Below are positions 1-7,626 of a DNA stretch of 15,013 nucleotides, in pieces (positions within the stretch are counted from its first letter, which is position 1; each line of letters opens with the position of its first letter). Under the pieces are notes generated by a model. It was not told the origin of the DNA. It saw only the letters and a list, made by a program, of their open reading frames with translations, and ran no database searches. Made by a program: the position numbers and the translations under genes. The stretch comes from Acetobacteraceae bacterium (GTDB lineage: Bacteria; Pseudomonadota; Alphaproteobacteria; Acetobacterales; Acetobacteraceae), in the NCBI GenBank assembly GCA_027340195.1, contig DAHWNE010000045.1:1-15013 (forward strand), written 5' to 3'.

Positions 1-155
1 CGGCGGTGGCGGAGCTGGGGGGGCGGATGATCGCCTGCACCGGCGGGCTGCGGGCGGAGGGGCTGGAGGGGGCGGCGCTGGCGCCGGGGGTAGAGGCGGG
101 CGGGGTGGTGACGTTCCTGGCGGCGGTGGAGGGGTTTCAGCTGCTGGGGGGGTAG
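1..155 (+). CDS. DsrE-like protein, C-terminal fragment (5' end outside window)
   Basis: The open frame enters from the left edge (first full codon at base 3) and stops at TAG 153-155, giving the last 50 residues. The visible part has a hydrophobic strand ending in IACTGGL, then an acidic/alanine stretch and a GGVVTFLAA ending. This layout (Cys at the end of a strand, then 'EGL..', then 'GG-V-TFL') is what I associate with the C-terminus of DsrE/DsrF-like small sulfur-relay or peroxiredoxin-associated proteins, where the cysteine can carry persulfide. Only the tail is visible, so family membership is tentative and the specific role is unknown. The last 19 bases overlap, tail to tail, the 3' end of the opposite-strand PEP-CTERM gene. 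Confidence 0.5.
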   Translation, partial: AVAELGGRMIACTGGLRAEGLEGAALAPGVEAGGVVTFLAAVEGFQLLGG

Positions 156-1609
156 CGCCGCCGCCGCCGCGCCATCGCCACCCCGGCCACCGCCGCGGCC
201 AGCAGCACGAAGCTCATCGGCTCCGGCACCGGCGCGCCGCCGGCGATCGTCACCACCTCGGTCAGCGCATAGGCGCCCGATGGGGTGAACGGCAGGGTGA
301 ACCCCTGCGCCCCGCTCACCAGCAGGCCCCCACCCGGGTCGACGAAACTCCGGCTCCCCAGCAGCGTGGTGGTGGCGAAGCCGGTATCGCCGGCATCGGC
401 ATAGACCGACCAGGTCACCACCGCGCCCGCGAGGCCGGTGCTGGTGTCGAAGAACGAGGCGGTGGCCTGGGTCCCGGTGAACCCGGCCTGGCTCAGCACG
501 AAGCGCGCAATGTGCCCGGCCACCCCGGTGGCGCTGATCGCCAGGGTCATCCCCGGGGTGCCGGCGGCGCTCAGGGCGGAAAACCCCGGCCCCGCGGTGC
601 TGACCAGCGCGGTGTTCGCCACCGCCGCGCCGCTGGCCAGCGTCACCCCGTCCACCCCCACCTGCACGCCCACCGAGGGGGCGGTGGTGCTGATGGTGTT
701 GCCGCTCACCGTATCGGCGGCGTTGTGATCGATCTGCCCCGCCGGCAGCCCGGCCACCAGATTGCCGGTGACGTTCGCCGCCGCCCCGTCGTTGACCACC
801 GCGACGCTGCCCGAGTTGGCATCGTTGTTGACGATCGTGTTGCCGGTCACCGCGAGCGCGCCGGGATGGGTCACCCCCTCCTCGCCGTTGGAGATGATGA
901 TGTCGTTCTGCGATTGTGGCCCCTGCTGGATGGTGCTGCCGGTGATGCTGACCGCGCCGCCGTTCGGGGTATCGATGCTGTAGCTCGCGGTGCCGGTGGG
1001 GCCGTCGGCGATCGTGCTGTTGGCCACCGTGGTGGCGACGGCGCGGGATTTCACCTCGTGGCCGACATTGGCCGCGGTGACCGCGCTGCCGGTCAGCGTG
1101 AACTGCGCCACATCGCCGATATAAAGGTTATGCGTGTAACCGTACCCCGCGGTCAGGCTGGGGTCGCTCACGCCGTTGTTGGTGACCGTGGAGTTGGCGA
1201 TGCTGATGCTGCCGGTCCCGACCGACAGCGGGGTCGCCAGGATCCCGTTCTGGTTGCCCGAGAACGCATCCTGGTTCAGTACTAGGTTCCCGGAATAATA
1301 GCGGATCCCGGCCGCGTTGGCGCCGTTGGCGTTGGAGGTGGCCGCGCCGGAGAACGCCACCCCCTGGATCGTCACCGTCCCCGGCGCGTTCACCACCAGC
1401 AGTCCCTGGGCGTTGCTCACCGGCACGGTCGCGTTCAGGTAGGCGACGCCGCCGACACCCTCGATGGTGATGTCGCTGGTGACGGTCGCGGTCTGGTTGG
1501 TATAGACCCCGGCCGGCAGCGCCACCGTGTCGCCGTTGGCCGCCGCCGCCACGGCTGCGGCCAAGGTGGCGTAATCGCCCGGGGCGGTCCCCACCGTCAG
1601 GATGCTCAT
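137..1609 (-). CDS. PEP-CTERM-anchored right-handed beta-helix protein
   Basis: This 490-residue protein is rich in Gly, Ala, Thr, Val and Asn. The N-terminus (about residues 9-60: DYATLAAAVAAA, NGDTVALPAGVY, then ITIEGVGG) is the classic entry of a right-handed parallel beta-helix (pectate-lyase or polysaccharidase-like fold), and short repeats of the form 'xVTGNTIxNN' run to about residue 310. The C-terminus is a PEP-CTERM sorting signal: VPEP at about 461-464, a hydrophobic segment (SFVLLAAAVAGVAMA), then five arginines. Such signals are processed by an exosortase in bacteria that make exopolysaccharide. Oddly, the N-terminus MSILTVGTAPG has no Sec signal peptide, and an in-frame TAG lies nine codons upstream of the ATG, so no longer start is available. 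A GAGGA Shine-Dalgarno lies 5 bases before ATG 1609-1607. No catalytic residues can be assigned; a structural or matrix role is inferred. Its 3' end overlaps the DsrE-like gene by 19 bp. Confidence 0.85.
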   Translation of the reverse strand: MSILTVGTAPGDYATLAAAVAAAANGDTVALPAGVYTNQTATVTSDITIEGVGGVAYLNATVPVSNAQGLLVVNAPGTVTIQGVAFSGAATSNANGANAAGIRYYSGNLVLNQDAFSGNQNGILATPLSVGTGSISIANSTVTNNGVSDPSLTAGYGYTHNLYIGDVAQFTLTGSAVTAANVGHEVKSRAVATTVANSTIADGPTGTASYSIDTPNGGAVSITGSTIQQGPQSQNDIIISNGEEGVTHPGALAVTGNTIVNNDANSGSVAVVNDGAAANVTGNLVAGLPAGQIDHNAADTVSGNTISTTAPSVGVQVGVDGVTLASGAAVANTALVSTAGPGFSALSAAGTPGMTLAISATGVAGHIARFVLSQAGFTGTQATASFFDTSTGLAGAVVTWSVYADAGDTGFATTTLLGSRSFVDPGGGLLVSGAQGFTLPFTPSGAYALTEVVTIAGGAPVPEPMSFVLLAAAVAGVAMARRRRRYPPSS

Positions 1610-1633
1610 GCGGTCCTCGTCTGCGGCCGGAAC

Positions 1634-1663
1634 ATCCTATCGCATGGCGGTGGGCAGCGTCAC
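1634..1663 (-). promoter_or_regulatory. Weak sigma-70-like promoter candidate for the PEP-CTERM gene
   Basis: Read on the - strand, GTGACG (1663-1658) and TAGGAT (1639-1634) are separated by 18 bases and lie 25 bases upstream of the PEP-CTERM start. Each hexamer matches the consensus at four positions. The match is modest and could be chance in this 127-bp divergent gap, which holds nothing else I recognise. Confidence 0.22.
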
Positions 1664-1736
1664 GAAAATCGGACGGGCGGTAAGGTTTCGTCAATGATCG
1701 CGGCGCAGTCTGCGCGGGCCGGAAACAGGATTGTCC

Positions 1737-2231
1737 ATGCGCCGTCTCCTCCCCGCCTTCGCGCTGCTGGCCTGCGTTCTCCTCCCGCCGCCGGTGCGCG
1801 CCGCCGGCATCGCCGTGATGGGCCTGCACCCCGGCATGACGGCGGTGGAGGTCCTGGCGGCGTTGCGCCCGCAGACCCAAACGGTGGCGCGGCGGCTGGG
1901 CGCCTGCCCGGGCCGGGGCGCCAGGCGCTGCCTGCGCAGCCTGTCGGCGCTTGTGCCGGACGGGCGCATCCTGGTCAGCTTCGCCGGAAGCCCGGCGCGC
2001 GCCTGGCGCATCCGCCTGCTGACCGATAGCAGCACCGACCCGCGTCGGCTGCGCGCCGCGGCGCTGGCCAGTTTCGGCCGGCCGGCCCGGCCCGGGTCCC
2101 TGCTATGGTGCGCGCGCCGCTCCGGCCGCGGGTGCGGGCCGAAAGGTCCCCGGCTGCGCCTGCGCAGCGCGCCCGGCGGCGGCAGCATCCTCAGCCTGTC
2201 GGACCCGTCGCTGCGCCGACCCGGCACCTGA
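1737..2231 (+). CDS. Small secreted protein of unknown function with four cysteines
   Basis: The protein has 164 residues. I chose ATG 1737 over the in-frame TTG at 1731 because an AGGA Shine-Dalgarno (1727-1730) sits 6 bases upstream of the ATG. The N-terminus is a clear Sec signal peptide: MRR, a hydrophobic core LLPAFALLACVLL, then PPPVRA with likely cleavage near A22. The mature part starts with GIAVMGLHPGMTAVEVLAAL, a 'small-domain' pattern (G-hydrophobic-x-PGM-x2-EV-x2-L) seen in several periplasmic proteins. Four cysteines fall in two pairs with identical spacing (C57/C65 and C125/C133, each C-x7-C), which suggests disulfides in the periplasm. Very arginine-rich (pI clearly basic). I do not recognise a family and assign no function. 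It converges with the MFS gene 3 bp away. Confidence 0.7.
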   Translation: MRRLLPAFALLACVLLPPPVRAAGIAVMGLHPGMTAVEVLAALRPQTQTVARRLGACPGRGARRCLRSLSALVPDGRILVSFAGSPARAWRIRLLTDSSTDPRRLRAAALASFGRPARPGSLLWCARRSGRGCGPKGPRLRLRSAPGGGSILSLSDPSLRRPGT

Positions 2232-2234
2232 GTC

Positions 2235-3473
2235 TCAGGCGGCCAGCGCCACCGCTGCCCGCCCGCCGGCACGGCCCTGCCGGGTCAGCAGGAACCCCAC
2301 CACCGTCAGATTGGCCAGGTTGAACAGCACCCCGGCGCCGAACGCCGGCGCGTAGAATCCGAAACGGTCGAACAGCGCGCCGGCGAACCAGCTGCCGAAC
2401 GCCATTCCGCCCATCGCGGTGAACAGCACCAGCGGCACCCGCCACGCCGCCTCCGCCGAGGGGAACAGGTCGCGCACCGCCAGCACATAGCCCGGAATGA
2501 TCCCGGCGAAGCCCAGCCCGAAGGCGGCGGAGACGGCGAACAACCCGGCCTCGTTGGTGGTCAGCAGGAACGCGGCGATCGCCGCCGCCTGCGCCGCGGA
2601 CCCGGCGGCGACGGTGGCCAGCCCGCCATGCCGGTCGGCGAACAGCCCCCAGGCCTGGCGGGACAGGAACGCCGCCGCCAGCAGCACCGACAGCATCGCC
2701 GCCCCGGTGCCAGGGCCGATCCCGAGCCCTCCGCAATAGGCCACCAGATGCGCCGAGGGGATCGCCATCGGCACGCAGCAGCAGAACCCGGCCAAGCACA
2801 GCAGCGCCTGCACCGCGCCCGGGCGCATTCCCATCACCCGCGCCCGCGCCCGATTCGCCAACCCCTGGCCCGGCACCGGGACCGACGGCGGCGGGGCCAG
2901 GAACACCACCGCCAGCGGCAGCACCACCACCAGGGTCAGCCCCGCATACCCCGCCATCACCGCCTGCCAGCCGAACCGCGCGATCGTGCGCGCGAACAGG
3001 AACGGCCAGACCACGCCGGCGATATACTGGCCGGAGGAAATCAGCGCGATCGCGGTCCCGCGCTTGCGGTCGAACCAGCGGGAGACATAGGTCACCAGCG
3101 GCGGGTAGATCGCCCCGTTGCCCAGCAGCCCGATCAGCACACCGTGGCCCAGGTAGAGCCCCGTCACCCCGCCATGCGCCGACACCACCAGCCCCGCCGC
3201 GATCATCACCGCCCCGAAGGCCACGCAGGCGCGCATGCCGATGCGGTCCGCCACCCGCCCCATCATCACCCCGCCGAGTCCGGTGCCCATCCACACCAGC
3301 GCGCCGGCGAGCGCGGGCACCGACCGATCGGTTCCCAGGCTGGTCTGGATCGGCACCAGCCCCACCACCACGATCAGCGGCGCCCCGTAGGAGACCGACA
3401 GGATCGCCAGGGTCGCCAGCGCCGCGCGCCAGGAGGCGCGGGATTCGATCGACCCGGTCGGTTCGGCCGCCAT
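2235..3473 (-). CDS. MFS transporter (monocarboxylate/oxalate-formate antiporter-like)
   Basis: A 412-residue integral inner-membrane protein with about twelve hydrophobic segments. The major-facilitator motif A is present in the loop between helices 2 and 3 (GRVADRIGMR, about 72-81). The stretch after helix 4 (SRWFDRKRG, about 131-139, followed by small residues and SSGQY) is typical of the MCT/OFA-type branch that carries monocarboxylates or dicarboxylates. I chose ATG 3473 because a strong GGGAGGAA lies 6 bases upstream. An alternative GTG at 3500 adds nine residues and would overlap the GST stop codon as GTGA, so translational coupling is possible. Last gene of the six-gene - strand run, so it probably imports or exports that operon's substrate. 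The substrate cannot be read from sequence. Confidence 0.88.
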   Translation of the reverse strand: MAAEPTGSIESRASWRAALATLAILSVSYGAPLIVVVGLVPIQTSLGTDRSVPALAGALVWMGTGLGGVMMGRVADRIGMRACVAFGAVMIAAGLVVSAHGGVTGLYLGHGVLIGLLGNGAIYPPLVTYVSRWFDRKRGTAIALISSGQYIAGVVWPFLFARTIARFGWQAVMAGYAGLTLVVVLPLAVVFLAPPPSVPVPGQGLANRARARVMGMRPGAVQALLCLAGFCCCVPMAIPSAHLVAYCGGLGIGPGTGAAMLSVLLAAAFLSRQAWGLFADRHGGLATVAAGSAAQAAAIAAFLLTTNEAGLFAVSAAFGLGFAGIIPGYVLAVRDLFPSAEAAWRVPLVLFTAMGGMAFGSWFAGALFDRFGFYAPAFGAGVLFNLANLTVVGFLLTRQGRAGGRAAVALAA

Positions 3474-3496
3474 CTTCCGTTCCTCCCGCGAGCGGT

Positions 3497-4180
3497 TCAC
3501 TCCCGCGCCGGCACCGCGCCGGCCAGACCGTCATACAGGTCCAGCATCCGCTCGATCCACGGATGAACCGGATCGACATCCTCCACCAGCACCAGCGGGC
3601 TGACCACCCGGGCCCATTGGAACGCGCCGAACACCGCGTAGTCGGCGTAATCCGGCCTCGCCCCGCCCAGGAACGGGCCGGCCCGCAGCGCCACCCGCAG
3701 CGGCTGCAACAGGGCGCGGAACGCCGGCAGCCGGGCCTCGCGGTCGGCGGTCACGGCTTCCAGCCGCGCGCCCAGCCGCGCCTCCCGCGAGGCGCGGAAA
3801 TAGGACGCCGCGGGCTCGTCCAGCATGGTGACGATGTCGCTCACCACCAGCCGGATCAGCGCCCCGTGCAGGGTATGATCCACCCAGGCGGCGATCAGGC
3901 GGATATGCGGCGCCGCCGCGCCCAGCAGCGGGGCCTCGGGGTAGGTGCGGTCCAGATACTCGGCGATCTCCCAGGACTCGACCACCACCGTATCGCCATC
4001 GACCAGCACCGGCACCTTGTCGTGGTGGGCGAAGGCGAGGCGGTCGGTCTCGGTGAAGCGCCAGGGGATGCAGTCCGCCTCCAGCCCCTTGTGCGCCAGC
4101 GCCATCCGGGCCCGCCAGCAATAGGGGGAGAAGCGCCGCGCCGGATCGCGCCCGACCAGTTCGTACAGCTGACGTGCCAT
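3497..4180 (-). CDS. Glutathione S-transferase family protein, LigE (beta-etherase)-like
   Basis: The 227-residue protein begins MARQLYELVG. It has an N-terminal thioredoxin-fold GST domain (about 1-85) with FSPYCWRARMAL (17-28), the cis-proline KVPVLVD (55-61) and VESWEIAEYLD (67-77), where Glu68-Ser69 would bind the gamma-glutamyl group of glutathione. An all-helical C-terminal domain follows. The combination SPYxWR...ALxHKG plus 'DSW/ESW-xIAEYLD' is what I recall from sphingomonad LigE, which cleaves aryl ether bonds of lignin dimers with glutathione. This protein is shorter than LigE (about 280 residues), so only relatedness is claimed. ATG 4180 is preferred over an upstream frame extension that overlaps the enolase gene; GAGG lies about 9 bases upstream. 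It starts 10 bp after the enolase-family stop and runs into the MFS gene, fitting one operon. Cytoplasmic. Confidence 0.82.
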   Translation of the reverse strand: MARQLYELVGRDPARRFSPYCWRARMALAHKGLEADCIPWRFTETDRLAFAHHDKVPVLVDGDTVVVESWEIAEYLDRTYPEAPLLGAAAPHIRLIAAWVDHTLHGALIRLVVSDIVTMLDEPAASYFRASREARLGARLEAVTADREARLPAFRALLQPLRVALRAGPFLGGARPDYADYAVFGAFQWARVVSPLVLVEDVDPVHPWIERMLDLYDGLAGAVPARE

Positions 4181-4190
4181 GAGGCTTGCC

Positions 4191-5303
4191 TCAGCCGCGA
4201 TGGAGGGCGACGTCGCCCAGCCGGTAGCGGGCCAGCACCGTCGGATCCGGATCGCGTCCCAGGCCGGGGCCGTCCGGCACCGCGACATGCCCGCCGTTTG
4301 CGGTCACCGCCTCGTGATAGGGGCTCGCTTCCAGATCGATGAACAGCCGCTCGAACGGCGCTGTCGGCGCCACCGTCGCCGCCAGATGCAGCGAGGCAAG
4401 ATAGCCGGCGCCGAAATAGGCGTTGTGCGAAACCAGCCGCACCCCGGCGGCGCGGGCCAGGGCGGCGATCTCCAGCACCGCCGACGGCCCGCCGATCTTG
4501 GTCACCGAGGGTTGGGCGATGTCCAGCGCGCCGGCGGCGAAGGCGTCGCGGAAGCCGAACACCCCGGCCGCGTTCTCCCCGGCCGCGATCGGCGTGCCGG
4601 CGGCGCGCACCCGGGCGAGGCCGGCATAATCCTCGGGCGGCCAGACCGGCTCCTCGAGCCAGGTGAGCCCGCAGGGTTCCAGGGCGCGGGCCATGGCGGT
4701 CGCCTCGGCCACCGTCCACGGGCAGTTGGTGTCCACCATCAGCCGCGCCTCCGACCCCAGCGCGGCGCGGGCGGCGGCGACATGGGGGACGGTGATCTCG
4801 TGCAGCTTGATGTCGGCATAGCCCTGGCCGGCGGCGCGGGCGCAGGCGGCGGAAACGAGCTCCGGGTCGCCGTAGCGCAGCAGGCTGGCATAGGCGCGCA
4901 GCGGCTGGGGCGGCGTCGCCCCCCACAGCCGCCACAGCGGCAGCCCGGCGGCCTTGCCGGCGATGTCCCACAGCGCGATGTCCAGCGCCGAGAGCGCGTA
5001 GAGATGCGGGCCGTTGCGGCCGAACAGATGCAGCGTCTTTTCCAGCCGCGCCCGCAGCCCGGTGATGTCGCGCGCGTCCTGCCCCAGCGCCAGTGCCGCC
5101 AGTTGGGTGTCGATCACCGCGCGGGTGGCGGCGACGCAGGCATGGCCGAAGCCCTCGCCCCAGCCCTCGATGCCGGCGTCGGTGATGACGCGCACCCAGA
5201 GCGTCTGCATGGATTGCCAGCCGATGCCGCCGAAGCTCACCGGTTTCGCCCCCATGTCGAAGGGGATGCGGGTGAGCTGGGTTTCGATGCCGATGATCTT
5301 CAT
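4191..5303 (-). CDS. Enolase-superfamily enzyme (mandelate racemase / muconate lactonizing family)
   Basis: A 370-residue protein with the two-domain MR/MLE architecture: an N-terminal capping domain (1-125, with the GWGEG motif 47-51 and ALDIALWDIAGKAAGLPLW about 106-124) and a C-terminal barrel. The magnesium ligands are visible as D191 (VDTN), E217 (WLEEP) and E243 (AGEN). The catalytic second-strand motif is K166-L-H168 (DIKLHE) rather than the usual K-x-K, and H293 (SHNAYFG) is the usual C-terminal base. The partner Asp of the His-Asp dyad is replaced by Ser266 (QPSVTKIGG). The family abstracts a proton alpha to a carboxylate; racemase, dehydratase or cycloisomerase activity is possible and cannot be chosen here. 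The start MKIIGIETQ at 5303 is clear; the longer frame upstream lies inside the LLM gene. It begins 5 bp after the LLM stop, consistent with co-translation. Confidence 0.9.
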   Translation of the reverse strand: MKIIGIETQLTRIPFDMGAKPVSFGGIGWQSMQTLWVRVITDAGIEGWGEGFGHACVAATRAVIDTQLAALALGQDARDITGLRARLEKTLHLFGRNGPHLYALSALDIALWDIAGKAAGLPLWRLWGATPPQPLRAYASLLRYGDPELVSAACARAAGQGYADIKLHEITVPHVAAARAALGSEARLMVDTNCPWTVAEATAMARALEPCGLTWLEEPVWPPEDYAGLARVRAAGTPIAAGENAAGVFGFRDAFAAGALDIAQPSVTKIGGPSAVLEIAALARAAGVRLVSHNAYFGAGYLASLHLAATVAPTAPFERLFIDLEASPYHEAVTANGGHVAVPDGPGLGRDPDPTVLARYRLGDVALHRG

Positions 5304-5308
5304 CGCGC

Positions 5309-6310
5309 TCACCCGAATTTCCGCCGCAGCCGCGGCAGGACGTGCTCGCCATAGAGGGCCAGAAACCGCGCCTGGTCCGGTCCCGGCGCGTGGAACACCA
5401 GATGGCGGAAGCCCAGCGCCACATAGGCGCCGATCTTCTCCACGTGCTCGTCCGGGTCGTCGGAGACGATCCAGCGGCTGGCGGCACGCTCCACCGGCAG
5501 GGCGGCGGCGAGGCGCTCCATCTCCACCGGCGAATGGACGGTGAGCTTCTCCTCCGGTGACAGCGCCAGCGCCGCCCAGTGGCGCGTGTCCTCCAGCGCG
5601 CGGACGCGGTCGGTATCGAAGGAGACCTTCATCTCGATCAGCCGGTCGTAGGCGGCCGCGTCGCGCCCGGAGGCGGCCAGACCCTCGGCCACCGCCGGCA
5701 GCAGGGTCTCGGTATAAAGGGTCGGCGCCTTGCCGGAGGTGCAGATGAATCCCTCCTGCCGCCCGGCGTATTTCGCCACCAGCGCGCCGGCGCCGGCGAC
5801 GTAGATCGGGATCTCCTGCTCCGGGCGGTCGTAGATGGTGGCATCGCGGGTGCGGTAGTACTGGCCCTCGAAGGTGACGTGCTCCTCCCGCCAGAGGCGG
5901 CGGATCAGGGTGACCGCCTCGCGCAGCCGGGCGAAGCGCTCCTTGAACTCGGGCCATTCCATCCCGGTGGAGGGCACCTCGTTCAGCGATTCCCCGGTGC
6001 CGATGCCCAGGATCACCCGCCCCGGGCACATCGCGCCCAGGGTGCCGAAGGCCTGCGCCACCACGGTCGGATGGTAGCGGAAGGTGGGGGTGAGGACCGA
6101 GGTACCCATCACGATCCGGCGCGTCCGCGCCCCGAGCGCGCCGAGCCACACCAGCGCCGAGGGGGCGTGGCCGTCGGTGTGCTTCCACGGCTGGAAATGA
6201 TCGGAAACGAAGACGGAATCGAAGCCGGCGTCCTCGGCGGCGATAGAAAACTCCAGCAGGCGCGAGGGCGCGAACTGCTCGGCGGATGCCTTGTAGCCCA
6301 GTTTGAGCAC
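5309..6310 (-). CDS. F420-dependent glucose-6-phosphate dehydrogenase-like LLM oxidoreductase
   Basis: The protein has 333 residues, starting GTG at 6310 with AGGAG 8 bases upstream; longer frames would run through the VWA gene. It is a luciferase-like (beta/alpha)8 barrel. From the start [13 protein letters not shown] to the end [13 protein letters not shown] it matches the F420-dependent G6P dehydrogenase family as I remember it (Mycobacterium Fgd1, 336 residues). The F420 and catalytic residues are present: D37-H38 (SDHFQPW), W42 and E107 (GTGESLNE). The substrate-phosphate residues recalled from the Fgd1 structure (Thr195, Lys198, Lys259, Arg283) align with T191, K194 (CTSGK), K255 (EEKLT) and R279 (SRWIV). 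Known reaction: glucose 6-phosphate + F420 gives 6-phosphogluconolactone + F420H2. It lies 14 bp after the VWA gene and 5 bp before the enolase gene. A related substrate cannot be excluded. Confidence 0.88.
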   Translation of the reverse strand: MLKLGYKASAEQFAPSRLLEFSIAAEDAGFDSVFVSDHFQPWKHTDGHAPSALVWLGALGARTRRIVMGTSVLTPTFRYHPTVVAQAFGTLGAMCPGRVILGIGTGESLNEVPSTGMEWPEFKERFARLREAVTLIRRLWREEHVTFEGQYYRTRDATIYDRPEQEIPIYVAGAGALVAKYAGRQEGFICTSGKAPTLYTETLLPAVAEGLAASGRDAAAYDRLIEMKVSFDTDRVRALEDTRHWAALALSPEEKLTVHSPVEMERLAAALPVERAASRWIVSDDPDEHVEKIGAYVALGFRHLVFHAPGPDQARFLALYGEHVLPRLRRKFG

Positions 6311-6324
6311 GGTGGACGCTCCTC

Positions 6325-7626
6325 TCAGCGGGTCATTTCCAGCAGGTCGGTCACGACCCGTTCCAGGTCGCGCAGGGTGGAACAGGGGCGGAGCATCTGG
6401 CAATGGGGGGCGTAGCGGAACATGTCCGAATCCCCGGTCCCCCAGGCGTTGCGGTATTCCGGGTTGAGCCACACCACCCGCTTGGCGCGGTTGGAGATGC
6501 GCTCGAGGATCTCCACTCGCGGATCGGTGCGGTTGCCGCGCGCGTCGCCCAGGATCAGCACGGTGGTGCGCCGGTCGATCAGGCCGATCCAGCCCTCCTC
6601 GAAATCGGCCAGAGAATTGCCGTAGTTGGAGGAGCCGAAGCCGATCCGGGTCATGATCTCGGCGATCGCCGGCTCGATCGGCTGGTGCTCCAGGATCTCC
6701 GAGACCTCGATCAGCGAGCCGGCGAAGGCGAAACTGCGGATATCGGCCAGCACCTCGTTCAGCGCGTAGAGGAACATCAGCAGGAACTGCGAGACCGCGG
6801 CCACCGACCCGGAGACGTCGCACAGCACCACCACGCGCGGCTTCTCGATCCGCTTTTCCTTCCAGACGGTGACGAAGGGGATGCCCGACCAGCCCATGTT
6901 GCGCCGGATGGTGCGGCGGAGGTCGAGCTGTCCGCGCAGCCGCCGCCGGCGCGGGCGCGCATAGCGGGCGGCCAGCTTGCGGGCGATCGCGCGCACCAGC
7001 ACCCGCATCCGGTCGTAGTCGCGCCGGTCGAGGTTGGACAGCCGCGTCGAACGCAGCAGCTCCTCGCGGAAGGCCTCGGTCTCCTCACGGGCGAACAGCA
7101 CCAGGCTGCGCTCGACGAAGTCGCGCACGGTGGCGCGCAGCGCGGCCACGGCCTCGGTCAGGCGGCGGGCCTCGTCGTCCTCGCGCTCGCCGATCGCGGC
7201 TTCCACCGCGCGCAGCCCCATCAGGTCGAGGATGCGGCGGGTATAGAGGTTGCGCTGGGTGAAGAAGCGGATATTGGGCAGCCCGGCGGCCTCGCCGGCG
7301 GCCTCCATCGCCTGCGCGATCGCCGCCGGATCGCCCCCGAGCAGCAGCCCGGCCAGTCCCTCGCCGGAAGAATCGGGGCTCTCCTCGGGCGAGGCGGACT
7401 CCGGGGTCTCGCGGCGGAAATAGAGGTCGAAACATTCCGCCAGCGCCTGCTTCTCCTCCACCGTCTTGGCCAGCACCAGCCCCAGCGTGTCGCGCAGTAC
7501 GGCGCGGTCGGCGAAGCCCACCGCGTCCACCGCGCGCATCGCCTCGATGCTCTCGGCCGAGGAGATGCGCACGCCCGCTCCGCGCGCGGCGGCGAAGAAC
7601 CGGCGCAGCGGCTCGGTCGCGTTCAT
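6325..7626 (-). CDS. CoxE-like von Willebrand factor A (VWA) domain protein
   Basis: A 433-residue soluble protein. The N-terminal half (about 1-230) is helical and charged, with an acidic low-complexity linker at 72-92. A basic stretch (RPRRRRLRG, 224-232) leads into the C-terminal VWA domain (about 262-433). The metal-ion-dependent adhesion site is intact: D270-V-S272-G-S274 and the later loop aspartate D361 (LGDARGN). Together with the adjacent MoxR ATPase this matches the CoxD/CoxE type of pair, in which the AAA+ ATPase and VWA partner help mature or activate a metalloenzyme (for example the Mo/Cu CO dehydrogenase). No molybdenum enzyme is visible here, so the client is unknown. Its ATG overlaps the MoxR stop by 4 bp (ATGA), a sign of translational coupling. 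Confidence 0.88.
   Translation of the reverse strand: MNATEPLRRFFAAARGAGVRISSAESIEAMRAVDAVGFADRAVLRDTLGLVLAKTVEEKQALAECFDLYFRRETPESASPEESPDSSGEGLAGLLLGGDPAAIAQAMEAAGEAAGLPNIRFFTQRNLYTRRILDLMGLRAVEAAIGEREDDEARRLTEAVAALRATVRDFVERSLVLFAREETEAFREELLRSTRLSNLDRRDYDRMRVLVRAIARKLAARYARPRRRRLRGQLDLRRTIRRNMGWSGIPFVTVWKEKRIEKPRVVVLCDVSGSVAAVSQFLLMFLYALNEVLADIRSFAFAGSLIEVSEILEHQPIEPAIAEIMTRIGFGSSNYGNSLADFEEGWIGLIDRRTTVLILGDARGNRTDPRVEILERISNRAKRVVWLNPEYRNAWGTGDSDMFRYAPHCQMLRPCSTLRDLERVVTDLLEMTR

Noticed and set aside
1773..1784. Possible lipobox (LLAC) in the small secreted protein
   Set aside because: The cysteine lies at residue 13 in the middle of the hydrophobic core, with Leu at -2; a signal peptidase I site near VRA fits better.
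6311..6823. N-terminal extension of the LLM protein into the VWA gene
   Set aside because: Family homology begins at [11 protein letters not shown], and GTG 6310 has its own Shine-Dalgarno; the extension is out-of-frame VWA coding sequence.
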